Source: Thermodesulfovibrionia bacterium
Lineage (GTDB): Bacteria > Nitrospirota > Thermodesulfovibrionia > UBA6902
Assembly (NCBI GenBank): GCA_030646035.1
Contig: JAUSMY010000010.1
Coordinates: 124,001 to 188,000, forward strand
Direction of reading: 5' to 3'
DNA length: 64,000 nt
Shown here: piece after piece, positions 8,238 through 16,719 of the stretch
Layout: each line of letters opens with the position of its first letter
How positions within the stretch are numbered: the stretch's first letter is position 1
Position numbers and translations under genes: made by a program
Notes under the pieces: generated by a model
The model's input: only the letters and a program-made list of their open reading frames with translations
Databases searched by the model: none
What the model was told of the DNA's origin: nothing

Positions 8238-9491
8238 TTGTTCAATGAAATGTCAAACAAAATTGCAAAGAAATCATTACCACTTACAGAAATAAAGCAA
8301 GACCGTATGGTTCTGTTTTTATCCGGTTTCATTCTCTTTTGTGGAATAATTTATTCATTTTACCTTGGTGATAAGATACAATTCTGGGATGAACAAGCTT
8401 ATTTCACAATAGCAAAGAATATTATTTCGACACATAGTTACACATTAGATGGTGAAAATCCCACCGCATACTGGCCACCTGGATACCCGATTTTTCTTTC
8501 TCTCTTCATATCACTTGGTGCATCACTAATCCAGCTTCGTATTGTAAATTTTATTGCATTTTGTTTTTCCATTTATCTGCTTTATAATATAGCAAAGAAA
8601 TTATCCTCTCCATCAGCAGGTTTGATCAGCGTTGTCATTGTAATATGCTACCCTGTACTTTTTTACACTGCAGGAACTCTCTATTCACAGACCTTCGGAA
8701 CCACTTTATTTATGCTGATTTTATTTATCCTATTTCAGGCCGAAACAACCTCAGTAAAACCCTTTCTTCTGGTTGGTCTTCTTTTCGGGTATCTTATACT
8801 TACTGCCCCGACTTTCCTTTTTTCCTTGTTCATTGTTTCTTTTTGGGTCTTGATTTTCAAGAAAGAAAGAAGAATAAGAAGTTCCATCATCATTCTTTTT
8901 GCAGCATTCTTCGTTATATTCCTTTGGTCTGCAAGGAACTATTCAGTCTTTAACTCTTTTGTCCTTATCTCAACCTCATCAGGAAGCGCTTTAATTCAGG
9001 GCAACTCTGAACATACTCTTCCGAATTCAGGACCAACAAAGGAGGATCTTTTAAAATACTATGACGCGTCACGGGGAATGAACGAAACTGAAGCAAACTC
9101 ATACTTGACTTCAAAAGCCGTTGAGTTTATTAAAAATAATAAATCAAAAACATTAAAACTTTATTTCTTAAAAACACTGAACTACTTTAATTATCATAAT
9201 GAATATTCTGGAAAACTAGGGACTTATACAAGCAGGTTCAAAGATATAATCATGCTCTTTACATACTGGCCATTATTGTTTATTTTTTTTCTTAGAATAA
9301 TCTTTCTAAAACACTTCAATATCTCCAAGTATGAGCTTTTGCTTATTGTTCTTTATTTATCTCAAGCCTTTTTTTTAGGGATTTTTTTAACAAGGATTCG
9401 TTACAGGCTTCCATTTGACCTTTTATTAATTGCTATCGTTGCTATATTTATATACAATCTTATCAGCACACGAAAACAGACATCATCATAA
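8238..9491 (+). CDS. GT-C fold polyprenyl-phosphate-sugar glycosyltransferase (GT39/ArnT-like)
   Basis: A 417-residue, highly hydrophobic protein with around ten membrane segments. The first periplasmic loop carries the acidic catalytic motif FWDEQAYF, followed by the LDGENPTAYWPPGYP substrate-loop pattern. These enzymes use a polyprenyl-phosphate sugar on the outer face of the inner membrane. The reading frame opens with TTG at 8238; an in-frame ATG at 8250 is an alternative. The following GT2 gene could make its lipid-linked donor. It is a clear paralogue of the protein at 55887-57110, sharing IYSxYLGD, YTLDGxNPxA and VICYPVLFY. Confidence 0.8.
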   Translation: MFNEMSNKIAKKSLPLTEIKQDRMVLFLSGFILFCGIIYSFYLGDKIQFWDEQAYFTIAKNIISTHSYTLDGENPTAYWPPGYPIFLSLFISLGASLIQLRIVNFIAFCFSIYLLYNIAKKLSSPSAGLISVVIVICYPVLFYTAGTLYSQTFGTTLFMLILFILFQAETTSVKPFLLVGLLFGYLILTAPTFLFSLFIVSFWVLIFKKERRIRSSIIILFAAFFVIFLWSARNYSVFNSFVLISTSSGSALIQGNSEHTLPNSGPTKEDLLKYYDASRGMNETEANSYLTSKAVEFIKNNKSKTLKLYFLKTLNYFNYHNEYSGKLGTYTSRFKDIIMLFTYWPLLFIFFLRIIFLKHFNISKYELLLIVLYLSQAFFLGIFLTRIRYRLPFDLLLIAIVAIFIYNLISTRKQTSS

Positions 9492-9515
9492 AAAAACTAT
9501 TCACAAGGTCATACA

Positions 9516-10484
9516 ATGAAAATTTTTACCGTAATACCAGCATACAACGAGGCTAAACACATCTCTGATGTTATCAGACAGATACCTGGAGAAATACACA
9601 AAATAATTGTTGTCGATGATTGCAGCAAAGACAACACCTATGAAACCGTATCCTCACTGAAGGACAAAAGAATAGAATTAATCAGGCATGAGAGCAATAC
9701 CGGTGTTGGCGGTGCTATGGTCACAGGATACAGATATGCACTCAAAGAAGGGGCCGATATTATTATAAAAATAGACGGGGACGGACAGATGGACCCCAAA
9801 CTAATCCCTGATATTATCTCTCCAATAAAAAATGGTGAGGCCGATTACACTAAAGGGGCCCGCTTCCTCGATATCGAAACTATTAGGCAGATGCCCACGG
9901 TTAGGCTTGTCGGTAATATCATTCTGTCATTCCTTACTAAAATTGTATCAGGTTATTGGGATATTATTGATCCTACAAGCGGTTTTACAGCTATCCACAG
10001 AGAAGCGCTCTCTCGCCTTAATCTGAATAAGATAAACCATGGGTTTTTCTTTGAGTCTGATATGCTTATCAATCTATATAAAATTAAGGCAGTTGTTCAA
10101 GACATACAAATACCGACTCAATACGGCACCGAGCAAAGCCATCTGAGTTTATTAGAAGTATCCATGACATTCCCATTTTTCCTGATAAGTTCTTTAGTTA
10201 AGAGAATATTATGGAGATATTTTATTGCTGATTTTACCGCAGTCTCACTTTTTCTTTTTTCAGGCTCTTTACTTTTTATCTTTGGTTTTGTCTTCGGCCT
10301 TTATAACTGGATTATAAATGCTGTTGCTTCTGTCCCCACTCCTACCGGCACTGTTATGATCTCCGTTGTAACCCTAATATTCGGTTTTCAATTGTTATTG
10401 CAGGCTTTAGTCTTAGATATTAACAACGTCCCCAAGGTTCCTTTACAGATAAAGGGTAAAGCTCTCAGCAGAAATTCAAAATAG
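9516..10484 (+). CDS. GT2 glycosyltransferase with C-terminal membrane anchor (polyprenyl-phosphate glycosyltransferase-like)
   Basis: A 322-residue protein. The N-terminal GT-A domain has TVIPAYNEAKHI, the metal-binding VVDDCSKDNT and KIDGDGQMDP motifs. A C-terminal region (about residues 215-310) holds two or more membrane helices. This is the layout of dolichyl/undecaprenyl-phosphate glycosyltransferases (DPM1/ArnC/GtrB type), which load a sugar from a nucleotide donor onto the lipid carrier. An AAGG ribosome site precedes the ATG. It directly follows a GT-C gene that would need such a donor. Confidence 0.83.
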   Translation: MKIFTVIPAYNEAKHISDVIRQIPGEIHKIIVVDDCSKDNTYETVSSLKDKRIELIRHESNTGVGGAMVTGYRYALKEGADIIIKIDGDGQMDPKLIPDIISPIKNGEADYTKGARFLDIETIRQMPTVRLVGNIILSFLTKIVSGYWDIIDPTSGFTAIHREALSRLNLNKINHGFFFESDMLINLYKIKAVVQDIQIPTQYGTEQSHLSLLEVSMTFPFFLISSLVKRILWRYFIADFTAVSLFLFSGSLLFIFGFVFGLYNWIINAVASVPTPTGTVMISVVTLIFGFQLLLQALVLDINNVPKVPLQIKGKALSRNSK

Positions 10485-10496
10485 ACAGCTTTAACT

Positions 10497-11141
10497 TCAT
10501 TCCATAAAAGCTGTAACAAAAAAATCACGGCTGATCTTTTCGATACTCACATCTTTACATTTAAAACCTGAGAAAAGCTCGTTCAAACTCTCTCTTTTGT
10601 ACATAACAAGATCACATCTCTTTTTATACCTCAGCTTGCGCTGCCAAGCCAATACGCCACCATCCTCAGGAAAACTGAAGAACGCCTTTGATCTTGTCAC
10701 TGATAGCACTTTTTCTATAAATTCAGCCGGTTCCGCTATATAATCCATAACGCCCATGACGATTGAATAGTCAAACTTATTTTCAATATCAGTCAGCATA
10801 AAATCACCTAAAATAAATTCACATCTCTGTTCCACACCAGCCAATTTTGCATTCTCTTTTGCTAATTCAATCATTCCCTCGGCAAAGTCTATTCCAAATA
10901 CATAGCCAGCTCCATTCTTGGCCAGTGATATACCAATATGACCTGGGCCACAACCTATATCCATAACACTTTTCCCTTCAACCGGTTCGCAACCTTCAAT
11001 AACCTTTACAAATCTTATCTTCATACTCTTTCTGAATATATTATTTATAAAATTATTTAGAAGATTATTTTTATTGCCGTAAATAGCATTGAACCCATGA
11101 GCATACATATCGAAAAAATCAGATGTTCTATTTATTGGCAT
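10497..11141 (-). CDS. class I SAM-dependent methyltransferase
   Basis: A 214-residue methyltransferase with motif I VMDIGCGPGHIGISLA, the second strand VFGIDFAEGMIELA, and FDYSIVMGVMDYI. It begins two bases after the stop of the polysaccharide deacetylase, with an AGGGAG ribosome site inside the deacetylase end, so translation is probably coupled. It converges with the GT2 gene, 12 bases apart. The acceptor is unknown; a glycan or lipid-linked sugar is the natural guess. Confidence 0.8.
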   Translation of the reverse strand: MPINRTSDFFDMYAHGFNAIYGNKNNLLNNFINNIFRKSMKIRFVKVIEGCEPVEGKSVMDIGCGPGHIGISLAKNGAGYVFGIDFAEGMIELAKENAKLAGVEQRCEFILGDFMLTDIENKFDYSIVMGVMDYIAEPAEFIEKVLSVTRSKAFFSFPEDGGVLAWQRKLRYKKRCDLVMYKRESLNELFSGFKCKDVSIEKISRDFFVTAFME

Positions 11142-11143
11142 AG

Positions 11144-11986
11144 TTATCTCCCTGCAAAAGTATAGCCATCCATAAATCGCTGAAATGTTGTAACCTCAAA
11201 ATCTTCAAGTATTTTATGTATCTTATCCTGTGTCGTTTTCAGGTTAACGTAGGACTTGAATCTTCTCTTTAAATTCATAGGCAGGCGAGGTTGGCCCTCG
11301 TCAATCTCCCTTGGATGTATATAAAAAATAACGGGCCTCTCCTCTTTCAGTGTTTTTAGGGTCATTCTCCTCAGAAGATAATAGGGTGAAAGCCTGAGAT
11401 AGCCTCCGCCAAAAAAGCAAAATGGTTTCCCAAATAATTTAGTTACGGTTATGGGAAATTCCATAATACTATACTCCCCACGAGTTACTAAATACGGAGA
11501 GAAGCATGCCGACTTTAACCCGCCATGCCCCCTGGAAGCAGGAAATACGGATGAGTCATAACGGTATCCTGCTTCAATGAGTTTATCAAAAAACCAAGGA
11601 GTTCTTTCAGTTGTGGAAAAGCCGGGAGAGCGGTATCCAAGAACAGATTGACCAGATATGTTCTCAATTATGTCTTTTGCCTTGACGGCATCGTGAAAGA
11701 AATCCTGTTCTGTCATTTTATATACCAAGGTATGAGAATATCCATGAGAAGCTATTTCATGACCCCTGCTTCCAGCCTCTTTTACCAAGTGAGGAAATCT
11801 CTCAGCAACCCATCCAAGAAAAAAACATGTGACATGAACATTTTTTTCACTGAAAATATCGAGGAGTCTCATAAAATTTTTTTCCACGCGGGATGGCAGC
11901 CCACCCCACTCCTCTATTGCGGGTGTTGACGGCAAGTCTAATATATGAAACCAATCCTCAACATCGACTGAAAATATACATTTCAT
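11144..11986 (-). CDS. polysaccharide deacetylase of the XrtA/PEP-CTERM-associated type (DUF3473 tail)
   Basis: A 280-residue NodB-fold deacetylase. The N-terminal FSVDVEDWFHI gives the catalytic DVED pair and EIASHGYSHTLVYK gives the HxxxH metal site. GYRSPGFSTTERTPWFFDKL and DSSVFPASRGHGG follow. The C-terminal FYIHPREIDEGQPR plus RRFKSYVNL matches the DUF3473 extension of the exosortase-A-system deacetylase family. It likely removes N- or O-acetyl groups from exopolysaccharide precursors. The absence of an obvious signal peptide fits that family. It heads a two-gene unit with the methyltransferase. No exosortase is in the window. Confidence 0.88.
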   Translation of the reverse strand: MKCIFSVDVEDWFHILDLPSTPAIEEWGGLPSRVEKNFMRLLDIFSEKNVHVTCFFLGWVAERFPHLVKEAGSRGHEIASHGYSHTLVYKMTEQDFFHDAVKAKDIIENISGQSVLGYRSPGFSTTERTPWFFDKLIEAGYRYDSSVFPASRGHGGLKSACFSPYLVTRGEYSIMEFPITVTKLFGKPFCFFGGGYLRLSPYYLLRRMTLKTLKEERPVIFYIHPREIDEGQPRLPMNLKRRFKSYVNLKTTQDKIHKILEDFEVTTFQRFMDGYTFAGR

Positions 11987-12007
11987 TTTATAACCTGCAA
12001 AACAATC

Positions 12008-13111
12008 TTAGCGTTCAGATAAAACCTTTTTATAAACCTTAAGTGTCTCAGAGGCTATATTACTCCAGCTATACCTCTCAGCAACCATTTTAATCTGTGC
12101 TTTCATTTCATCCTGAGAGATTGGGACATTAATGCACTCCACAATCCTCTCACTAAGTTTATTAGTATCCCCAGCTTTAAAAAATCTGTCACCTTGCAGG
12201 CCCAGGTTTTTGTTTGCAGATATATCAGTTACCAGACAAGACAAACCATAACTCATTGCCTCAAGCAAAACAGTTGGCATGCCCTCATCATACGATGGCA
12301 AAACGAAAAGACCGGCATAGCTATAGAGTTCCTGCAGATGTTTGCGAGATATGAAGCCTGTTAAAATAATATTTTCATTCTCTTTCGCCATTTCTTCCAG
12401 ACCCCTGCTATAGCTACTTTCATGATCCGCACGTCCAACTATAACAAGCTTCCAGTCTTTGCTATCTGCACCAATAAAAGCCTCTATCAAATCATCAAAT
12501 CCTTTCCCCTCTACAAATCTGCCTACTGAAAGAATATATTTTTGTCTGCTCAAGCCAAGTTCAGGCAATATTTCATCAGTAACAGAAAGCTCAGGCATAT
12601 AAACGCCATTTGGGATAAAGACCACAGGCTTATGATACTGCTCTTCTAAAGCAGATTTTATAGGTTCAGATATAGCAATGACACTATCCGCAAACTTAAC
12701 ACCCAGTGCCTCGTTAATTCTTAAGAAAAGGTTAGCAAAGAACCCCCATTTCTTATGTTTATAGCTCTGGCACATAACATTTATTACAACCTTGATGCCA
12801 AGCATCTTTACGAGCGGCGCAAATATGTAAGATGAATAGATATGAACTATGTCAGGCTGAAGTCTGCGTGCCTTGAAAATACTCCTGATTGAATGAACAA
12901 TATTCTCAAAATACTTGCTCTTGGGGCAATCAACAGCAACCAATGAAACCCCTTGATATGTGGTAACCTCAGGGTTAACATATGGTTTCCTTGTAAAGAC
13001 CGTTATATCCGTTCCAAGTTCAGCCATATGGGTATATAAATGCTCACAATAACTTTCAATACCTCCCTGAACTTCAGGAAACCCGCGCGTGCCGATTACT
13101 ACAATTTTCAT
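12008..13111 (-). CDS. GT4 family glycosyltransferase
   Basis: A 367-residue GT-B enzyme starting KIVVIGTRGFPEVQGGIESYCEHL, the glycine-rich acceptor loop of GT4 rhamnosyl/mannosyl-type enzymes. The C-terminal domain has ILSVGRFVEGKGFDDLIEAF and the EX7E region PSYDEGMPTVLLEAMSYG, which binds the nucleotide sugar. It likely extends the lipid-linked repeat unit in the cytoplasm. It sits just downstream of gmhA in the GDP-heptose module, which makes it a candidate heptosyltransferase-like enzyme. That specificity is only inference. Confidence 0.87.
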   Translation of the reverse strand: MKIVVIGTRGFPEVQGGIESYCEHLYTHMAELGTDITVFTRKPYVNPEVTTYQGVSLVAVDCPKSKYFENIVHSIRSIFKARRLQPDIVHIYSSYIFAPLVKMLGIKVVINVMCQSYKHKKWGFFANLFLRINEALGVKFADSVIAISEPIKSALEEQYHKPVVFIPNGVYMPELSVTDEILPELGLSRQKYILSVGRFVEGKGFDDLIEAFIGADSKDWKLVIVGRADHESSYSRGLEEMAKENENIILTGFISRKHLQELYSYAGLFVLPSYDEGMPTVLLEAMSYGLSCLVTDISANKNLGLQGDRFFKAGDTNKLSERIVECINVPISQDEMKAQIKMVAERYSWSNIASETLKVYKKVLSER

Positions 13112-13155
13112 TTAGTCATATTGTGTAATAAGGATTCTCGTCGTTTGATATTCTT

Positions 13156-13725
13156 CTATCTGATATGTAATACCCTGCAGAGATATTGCATCAGCATATG
13201 AACAACAATTAAATGTACATCCTCAACCTTCTGCATATCATTTATAGCAGCCACTAAGGGAACATCAACAATCTTTGCCAGTTTGCCTCCATCAAAACCT
13301 GATAAGCCAATTGTCCTGGCGCCGTTTTTATTTGCATATGCAATTGCAATAAGCACATTCTGGGAATTACCGCTTCCGGAAATACCAATAACAATATCTC
13401 CAGGATTAAAAAAATTCTTCAACTGTTCTACAAAAATATCGTTGTAGGAAAGATCATTAGCATAAGCAAGAATGGTCGGAAGATTATCATTAAGACAGAT
13501 AACCTTGAATTTCTTCTTAAGTTCAAGGCAGCTGCCTTTGTTTATGTCGCAAACAAAGTGGGATGCTGTCGAACCGCTCCCGCCGTTCCCCATAATAAAA
13601 ATCTGCCTGCCCTCATCATAAGCAGAAAGAAGTATCTGGGCAATCTCTGCAAATTTATCATGGGGGAAGACATCTAAAAGTTCCTTTAGCTGATCAATGT
13701 ATTGAACACTTATTACCTTATTCAT
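13156..13725 (-). CDS. gmhA: D-sedoheptulose-7-phosphate isomerase
   Basis: A 189-residue SIS-domain protein of normal GmhA length. IFIMGNGGSGSTASHFVCDINKG binds the phosphosugar, VIGISGSGNSQNVL is the SIS loop, and ATGACTTIG-like GARTIGLSGFDGGKLA and the C-terminal VEDVHLIVVHML complete the family pattern. The enzyme isomerises sedoheptulose 7-phosphate to glycero-manno-heptose 7-phosphate. It follows hddA and hddC on the same strand, which points to the GDP-heptose (S-layer/EPS) route rather than ADP-heptose for lipid A core. gmhB is not in the window. Confidence 0.9.
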   Translation of the reverse strand: MNKVISVQYIDQLKELLDVFPHDKFAEIAQILLSAYDEGRQIFIMGNGGSGSTASHFVCDINKGSCLELKKKFKVICLNDNLPTILAYANDLSYNDIFVEQLKNFFNPGDIVIGISGSGNSQNVLIAIAYANKNGARTIGLSGFDGGKLAKIVDVPLVAAINDMQKVEDVHLIVVHMLMQYLCRVLHIR

Positions 13726-13817
13726 TTCTATCTAATTTACTTTAATATCATAAGTTAGTATATGATTTCTAAACTTTTTCATAAGCATGAATATACTTTA
13801 AAGCTACACTGAAAACT

Positions 13818-14807
13818 TTACTTAAACGGATACCCTCTATAATTAAATATTATCCTGCTTCCAAACTTTTCAAGCATAAAAGGAAGCTCTCTATATGCTT
13901 TCAACGCATATCTAACCCCATCCTGCCGGTCTCTTGGCACATAAAGCAAAAGGAAACCTCCTCCTCCTGCTCCGCAAATCTTGCCTCCCAATGCACCTGC
14001 AGCCATAGCTGTTTCATACATATTATCAATATCATTAGTTGAAATGGTGGTTACCAGTGATTTTTTCAGAAGCCAGTTCTCATGAAGGATATTCCCGGTA
14101 TCATCGATTCTGCCGTCAATAAGAAGGTCTGCAAAACGAGGAACTAAATTCCTCATTGTTCTTAATGACTCTCTGTTATTTTCTGTATCATTATTTTGTT
14201 GCTCCAGTATCACATTTGCGCTTCTGGTCATATTCGTATAAAAGAGCAGAAGATTAGAACCAAATCTTCTGAAATCATCACTCGAAATAGGCAGCCTCGA
14301 AATAGATACAGATTCATCAGTATGAAAAGTTATTTTATTCAGCCCGCCGTAAGCAGCAACATACTGATCCTGTTTCCCAATAGGCTTTTTGCAGATATCA
14401 ATCTCGATCTCACAAGCATCCAATGCAAGCTGCTCATTGGTTACCTGTACCCCTGCATAGCTGTATAGAGCATTAAGGAGGCATACGGTAATACTGCTTG
14501 AAGAACCTAACCCGGAACCTTCAGACGGGATATCAGCTAAGGTCGTGATCTCTACGCCTGAAGATATACCGGCCTTCTTCATCGACTCACGTACCAGATC
14601 ATGCTTTATCTCAGAGACATTGTCTACAATCTCCTTTTGACTGTAATTAATATAGATCTTTTCATCAAACCGCTCTTTAACGACCACATATACATACTTA
14701 TCGATAGCTACACTAAGAACCATCCCGTCTTCCTTGCTGTAGAATGACTTAAGATCCGTACCGCCGCCGACAAAAGATATCCTTAACGGAGTCTGTGATA
14801 TTACCAT
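13818..14807 (-). CDS. hddA: D-glycero-alpha-D-manno-heptose-7-phosphate kinase
   Basis: A 329-residue GHMP kinase. The start MVISQTPLRISFVGGGTDLKSF and the ATP-binding SEGSGLGSSSSITVCLL motif are diagnostic, and CGAGGGGFLLLYVP is the C-terminal GHMP motif 3. Members with the ISFxGGGTD opening phosphorylate heptose 7-phosphate (HddA) or the related fucose. Neighbouring gmhA and hddC favour HddA, which makes heptose 1,7-bisphosphate. A GAGGAA ribosome site precedes the ATG. Confidence 0.87.
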   Translation of the reverse strand: MVISQTPLRISFVGGGTDLKSFYSKEDGMVLSVAIDKYVYVVVKERFDEKIYINYSQKEIVDNVSEIKHDLVRESMKKAGISSGVEITTLADIPSEGSGLGSSSSITVCLLNALYSYAGVQVTNEQLALDACEIEIDICKKPIGKQDQYVAAYGGLNKITFHTDESVSISRLPISSDDFRRFGSNLLLFYTNMTRSANVILEQQNNDTENNRESLRTMRNLVPRFADLLIDGRIDDTGNILHENWLLKKSLVTTISTNDIDNMYETAMAAGALGGKICGAGGGGFLLLYVPRDRQDGVRYALKAYRELPFMLEKFGSRIIFNYRGYPFK

Positions 14808-14877
14808 TGATTATTTCCTCTATACTTTCGCATTGTTTACCATATAACCTGTAATGTATTTTACAATTTCCACAAAC

Positions 14878-15582
14878 TTAAATGCTGAACACCTTATTGA
14901 TAACATCATGTTCTGCCTGCTTAAGCTTTTCAGGAGTTCCAACATCTAACAGGTAATCCTCAACAATATACGCCGCCGCCCTGCCTATGGTATTAGGCAG
15001 CACATCAAACCCCAGATCAAAAATATCCCTGTCCGGAAAAAAGTCTTTCAGCGTCCTGTTGCTCAACATGATACCTGCAAACGCCAGGTTGGATAGAGGA
15101 TTTTCAGGCTTTTCCGTAAAAGAGACCACCCTCAATGACTCATCCACCTCAACAATGCCGCACTCTTTTGGATTTGGAACACTAAAAACAGCAAGTGTAA
15201 CATCCATTTTTATTTGTTTATGTGATTCAAACATTTTCTTCAGGTTTATATTAGTTAAATTATCAGCATATATAATAAAGAAAAATTCCTCTTCCTCAAC
15301 AAAGTCCCAGTTTTTTTTTACTGTCCCGCCGCTTCCAAGAAGAGAACTTTCATAGGTGATCCTTATCTTAAGGTTCCTTGAATGTTTCTTCATATATTCC
15401 ATGACGGTATCTGCCAGATATGAAGTATTGATCAGCACTTCATCAATACCGTAATGCACAAAAAGATCGAACCAGTATTCAATTAAGGGCCGTCCGGCAA
15501 TTGGAATGAGACATTTCGGCGTGTGAAGGGTCAAGGGCTGCAGGCGTGTGCCTTTTCCGGCAGCGAGCAAAAAGGCCTTCAT
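14878..15582 (-). CDS. hddC: D-glycero-alpha-D-manno-heptose-1-phosphate guanylyltransferase (probable)
   Basis: A 234-residue single-domain nucleotidyltransferase with AFLLAAGKGTRLQPLT, the HTPKCLIPIAGRPLIEYW Lys site and the metal-site IIYADNLTN. Length and pattern fit HddC/GDP-sugar pyrophosphorylases. Its position between an SDR and hddA/gmhA makes GDP-heptose synthesis the best explanation. Its start codon overlaps the SDR stop by one base (TAATG), so the two are coupled. A mannose-1-phosphate specificity cannot be ruled out from sequence alone. Confidence 0.78.
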   Translation of the reverse strand: MKAFLLAAGKGTRLQPLTLHTPKCLIPIAGRPLIEYWFDLFVHYGIDEVLINTSYLADTVMEYMKKHSRNLKIRITYESSLLGSGGTVKKNWDFVEEEEFFFIIYADNLTNINLKKMFESHKQIKMDVTLAVFSVPNPKECGIVEVDESLRVVSFTEKPENPLSNLAFAGIMLSNRTLKDFFPDRDIFDLGFDVLPNTIGRAAAYIVEDYLLDVGTPEKLKQAEHDVINKVFSI

Positions 15583-16691
15583 TACTTAACAGCCCTGACA
15601 ACACCGCGGCCCTTCATGGTCTTTTCAGTGTAATCAAGGATATCCTCTATATCTGCCTGGCTGTTTAAATAATCCCAGTATTCGCTTATGCTCTCCTCTA
15701 TCGGAACCTTGGGAGCCCAACCTAATGACTTCAGCTTTTTGATATCAGACAAAATATGCCTTGTATCCCCATAGCGGTAACATTTTGAAATAATAGGATC
15801 TATCCGTTTTCCTGTGACGCTCTGGGCCTTTTCGTAAAAATCGAGCACAGTGAACTCCTTACCGCCGCCCACATTGAAACACTGATAGTCTGCTCTGTCA
15901 TCCTCAAGCACCAATAAATTGGCATCGACAACATCAAGATAGTTAATGTAGTCCCTGTTCTGTCTTCCATCCTCATAAATGGTTGGCTGTTTATCGAAAT
16001 ACAGATGTAATGAAAAGATCCTCATCGCGCCTGAATATGCATTGTAAAAAGACTGTCTCGGACCCTGGACGATTGAATACCTCATTGCAACCGAGGGGAT
16101 GCCGTACCTTTTGCCGAGGTTTATAGCTGTGATCTCTTGTGTATATTTTGATATCGCATACTGATTCTGAGGATTGATATTCTCTTCCGGCGTTGCAAGG
16201 TGTTTCATATATTGGCTGCAGTGAGGGCAGTGATGTTCCCAGTCACCCTTGGATAGCTGTTCTTCAAGGCGGATATCAGGGATAAGTTCCCCGTGTTCCT
16301 GACATGAATAAAGCCCTTCACCAAGAACTGCCTGAGATGAAGCCACGATGACCTTTTTAACAGGAAGGCACTTCTCAACAATTATCTCATAAATAAGCGC
16401 GGTGCTTACACTGTTGACATGAAAATATGTGCTGAAGTCAGGGAGATAGTCCTGGTATGCGGCAAAGTGATAAACTGCGTCTACACCCTTCAACGCATCT
16501 TCAAGGGTTGTTTTATCTCTGACATCACCTAATACAAATTCTGCATCTTTATTGATGTAATCCGGCCTGCCTTTTAAATGGACAGGTTTTTGAAGGTTAT
16601 CAAGGATCCTTACTTTATGCCCCTTCCCGATCAGCCTGTCCACAGTATGTGATCCGATAAAACCTGCTCCGCCTGTAACTAATATATGCAC
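15582..16691 (-). CDS. extended SDR acting on a nucleotide sugar, with a Cys/His insertion
   Basis: A 369-residue epimerase/dehydratase-type SDR with ILVTGGAGFIGSHTVDRL at the N terminus and the YAISK catalytic pair (Tyr178, Lys182). Between the VASSQAVLG strand and YAISK there is an insertion carrying Cys130, His153, His154, Cys155, His157 and Cys158 (HHCPHC), which looks like a metal-binding knuckle. It starts with GTG behind a strong AAAGGAGG site. Overlap with hddC suggests its substrate is GDP-heptose or a derivative, made into a modified heptose. The exact reaction is unknown. Confidence 0.82.
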   Translation of the reverse strand: MHILVTGGAGFIGSHTVDRLIGKGHKVRILDNLQKPVHLKGRPDYINKDAEFVLGDVRDKTTLEDALKGVDAVYHFAAYQDYLPDFSTYFHVNSVSTALIYEIIVEKCLPVKKVIVASSQAVLGEGLYSCQEHGELIPDIRLEEQLSKGDWEHHCPHCSQYMKHLATPEENINPQNQYAISKYTQEITAINLGKRYGIPSVAMRYSIVQGPRQSFYNAYSGAMRIFSLHLYFDKQPTIYEDGRQNRDYINYLDVVDANLLVLEDDRADYQCFNVGGGKEFTVLDFYEKAQSVTGKRIDPIISKCYRYGDTRHILSDIKKLKSLGWAPKVPIEESISEYWDYLNSQADIEDILDYTEKTMKGRGVVRAVK

Positions 16692-16719
16692 TCCAGCCTC
16701 CTTTCAACCACTCTAAATA

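Noticed and set aside
10485-10514. ACAGCTTT/AAAGCTGT inverted repeat between convergent genes
   Set aside because: It fits a bidirectional terminator position, but no T-run follows on either strand and half of it lies in the methyltransferase coding end.
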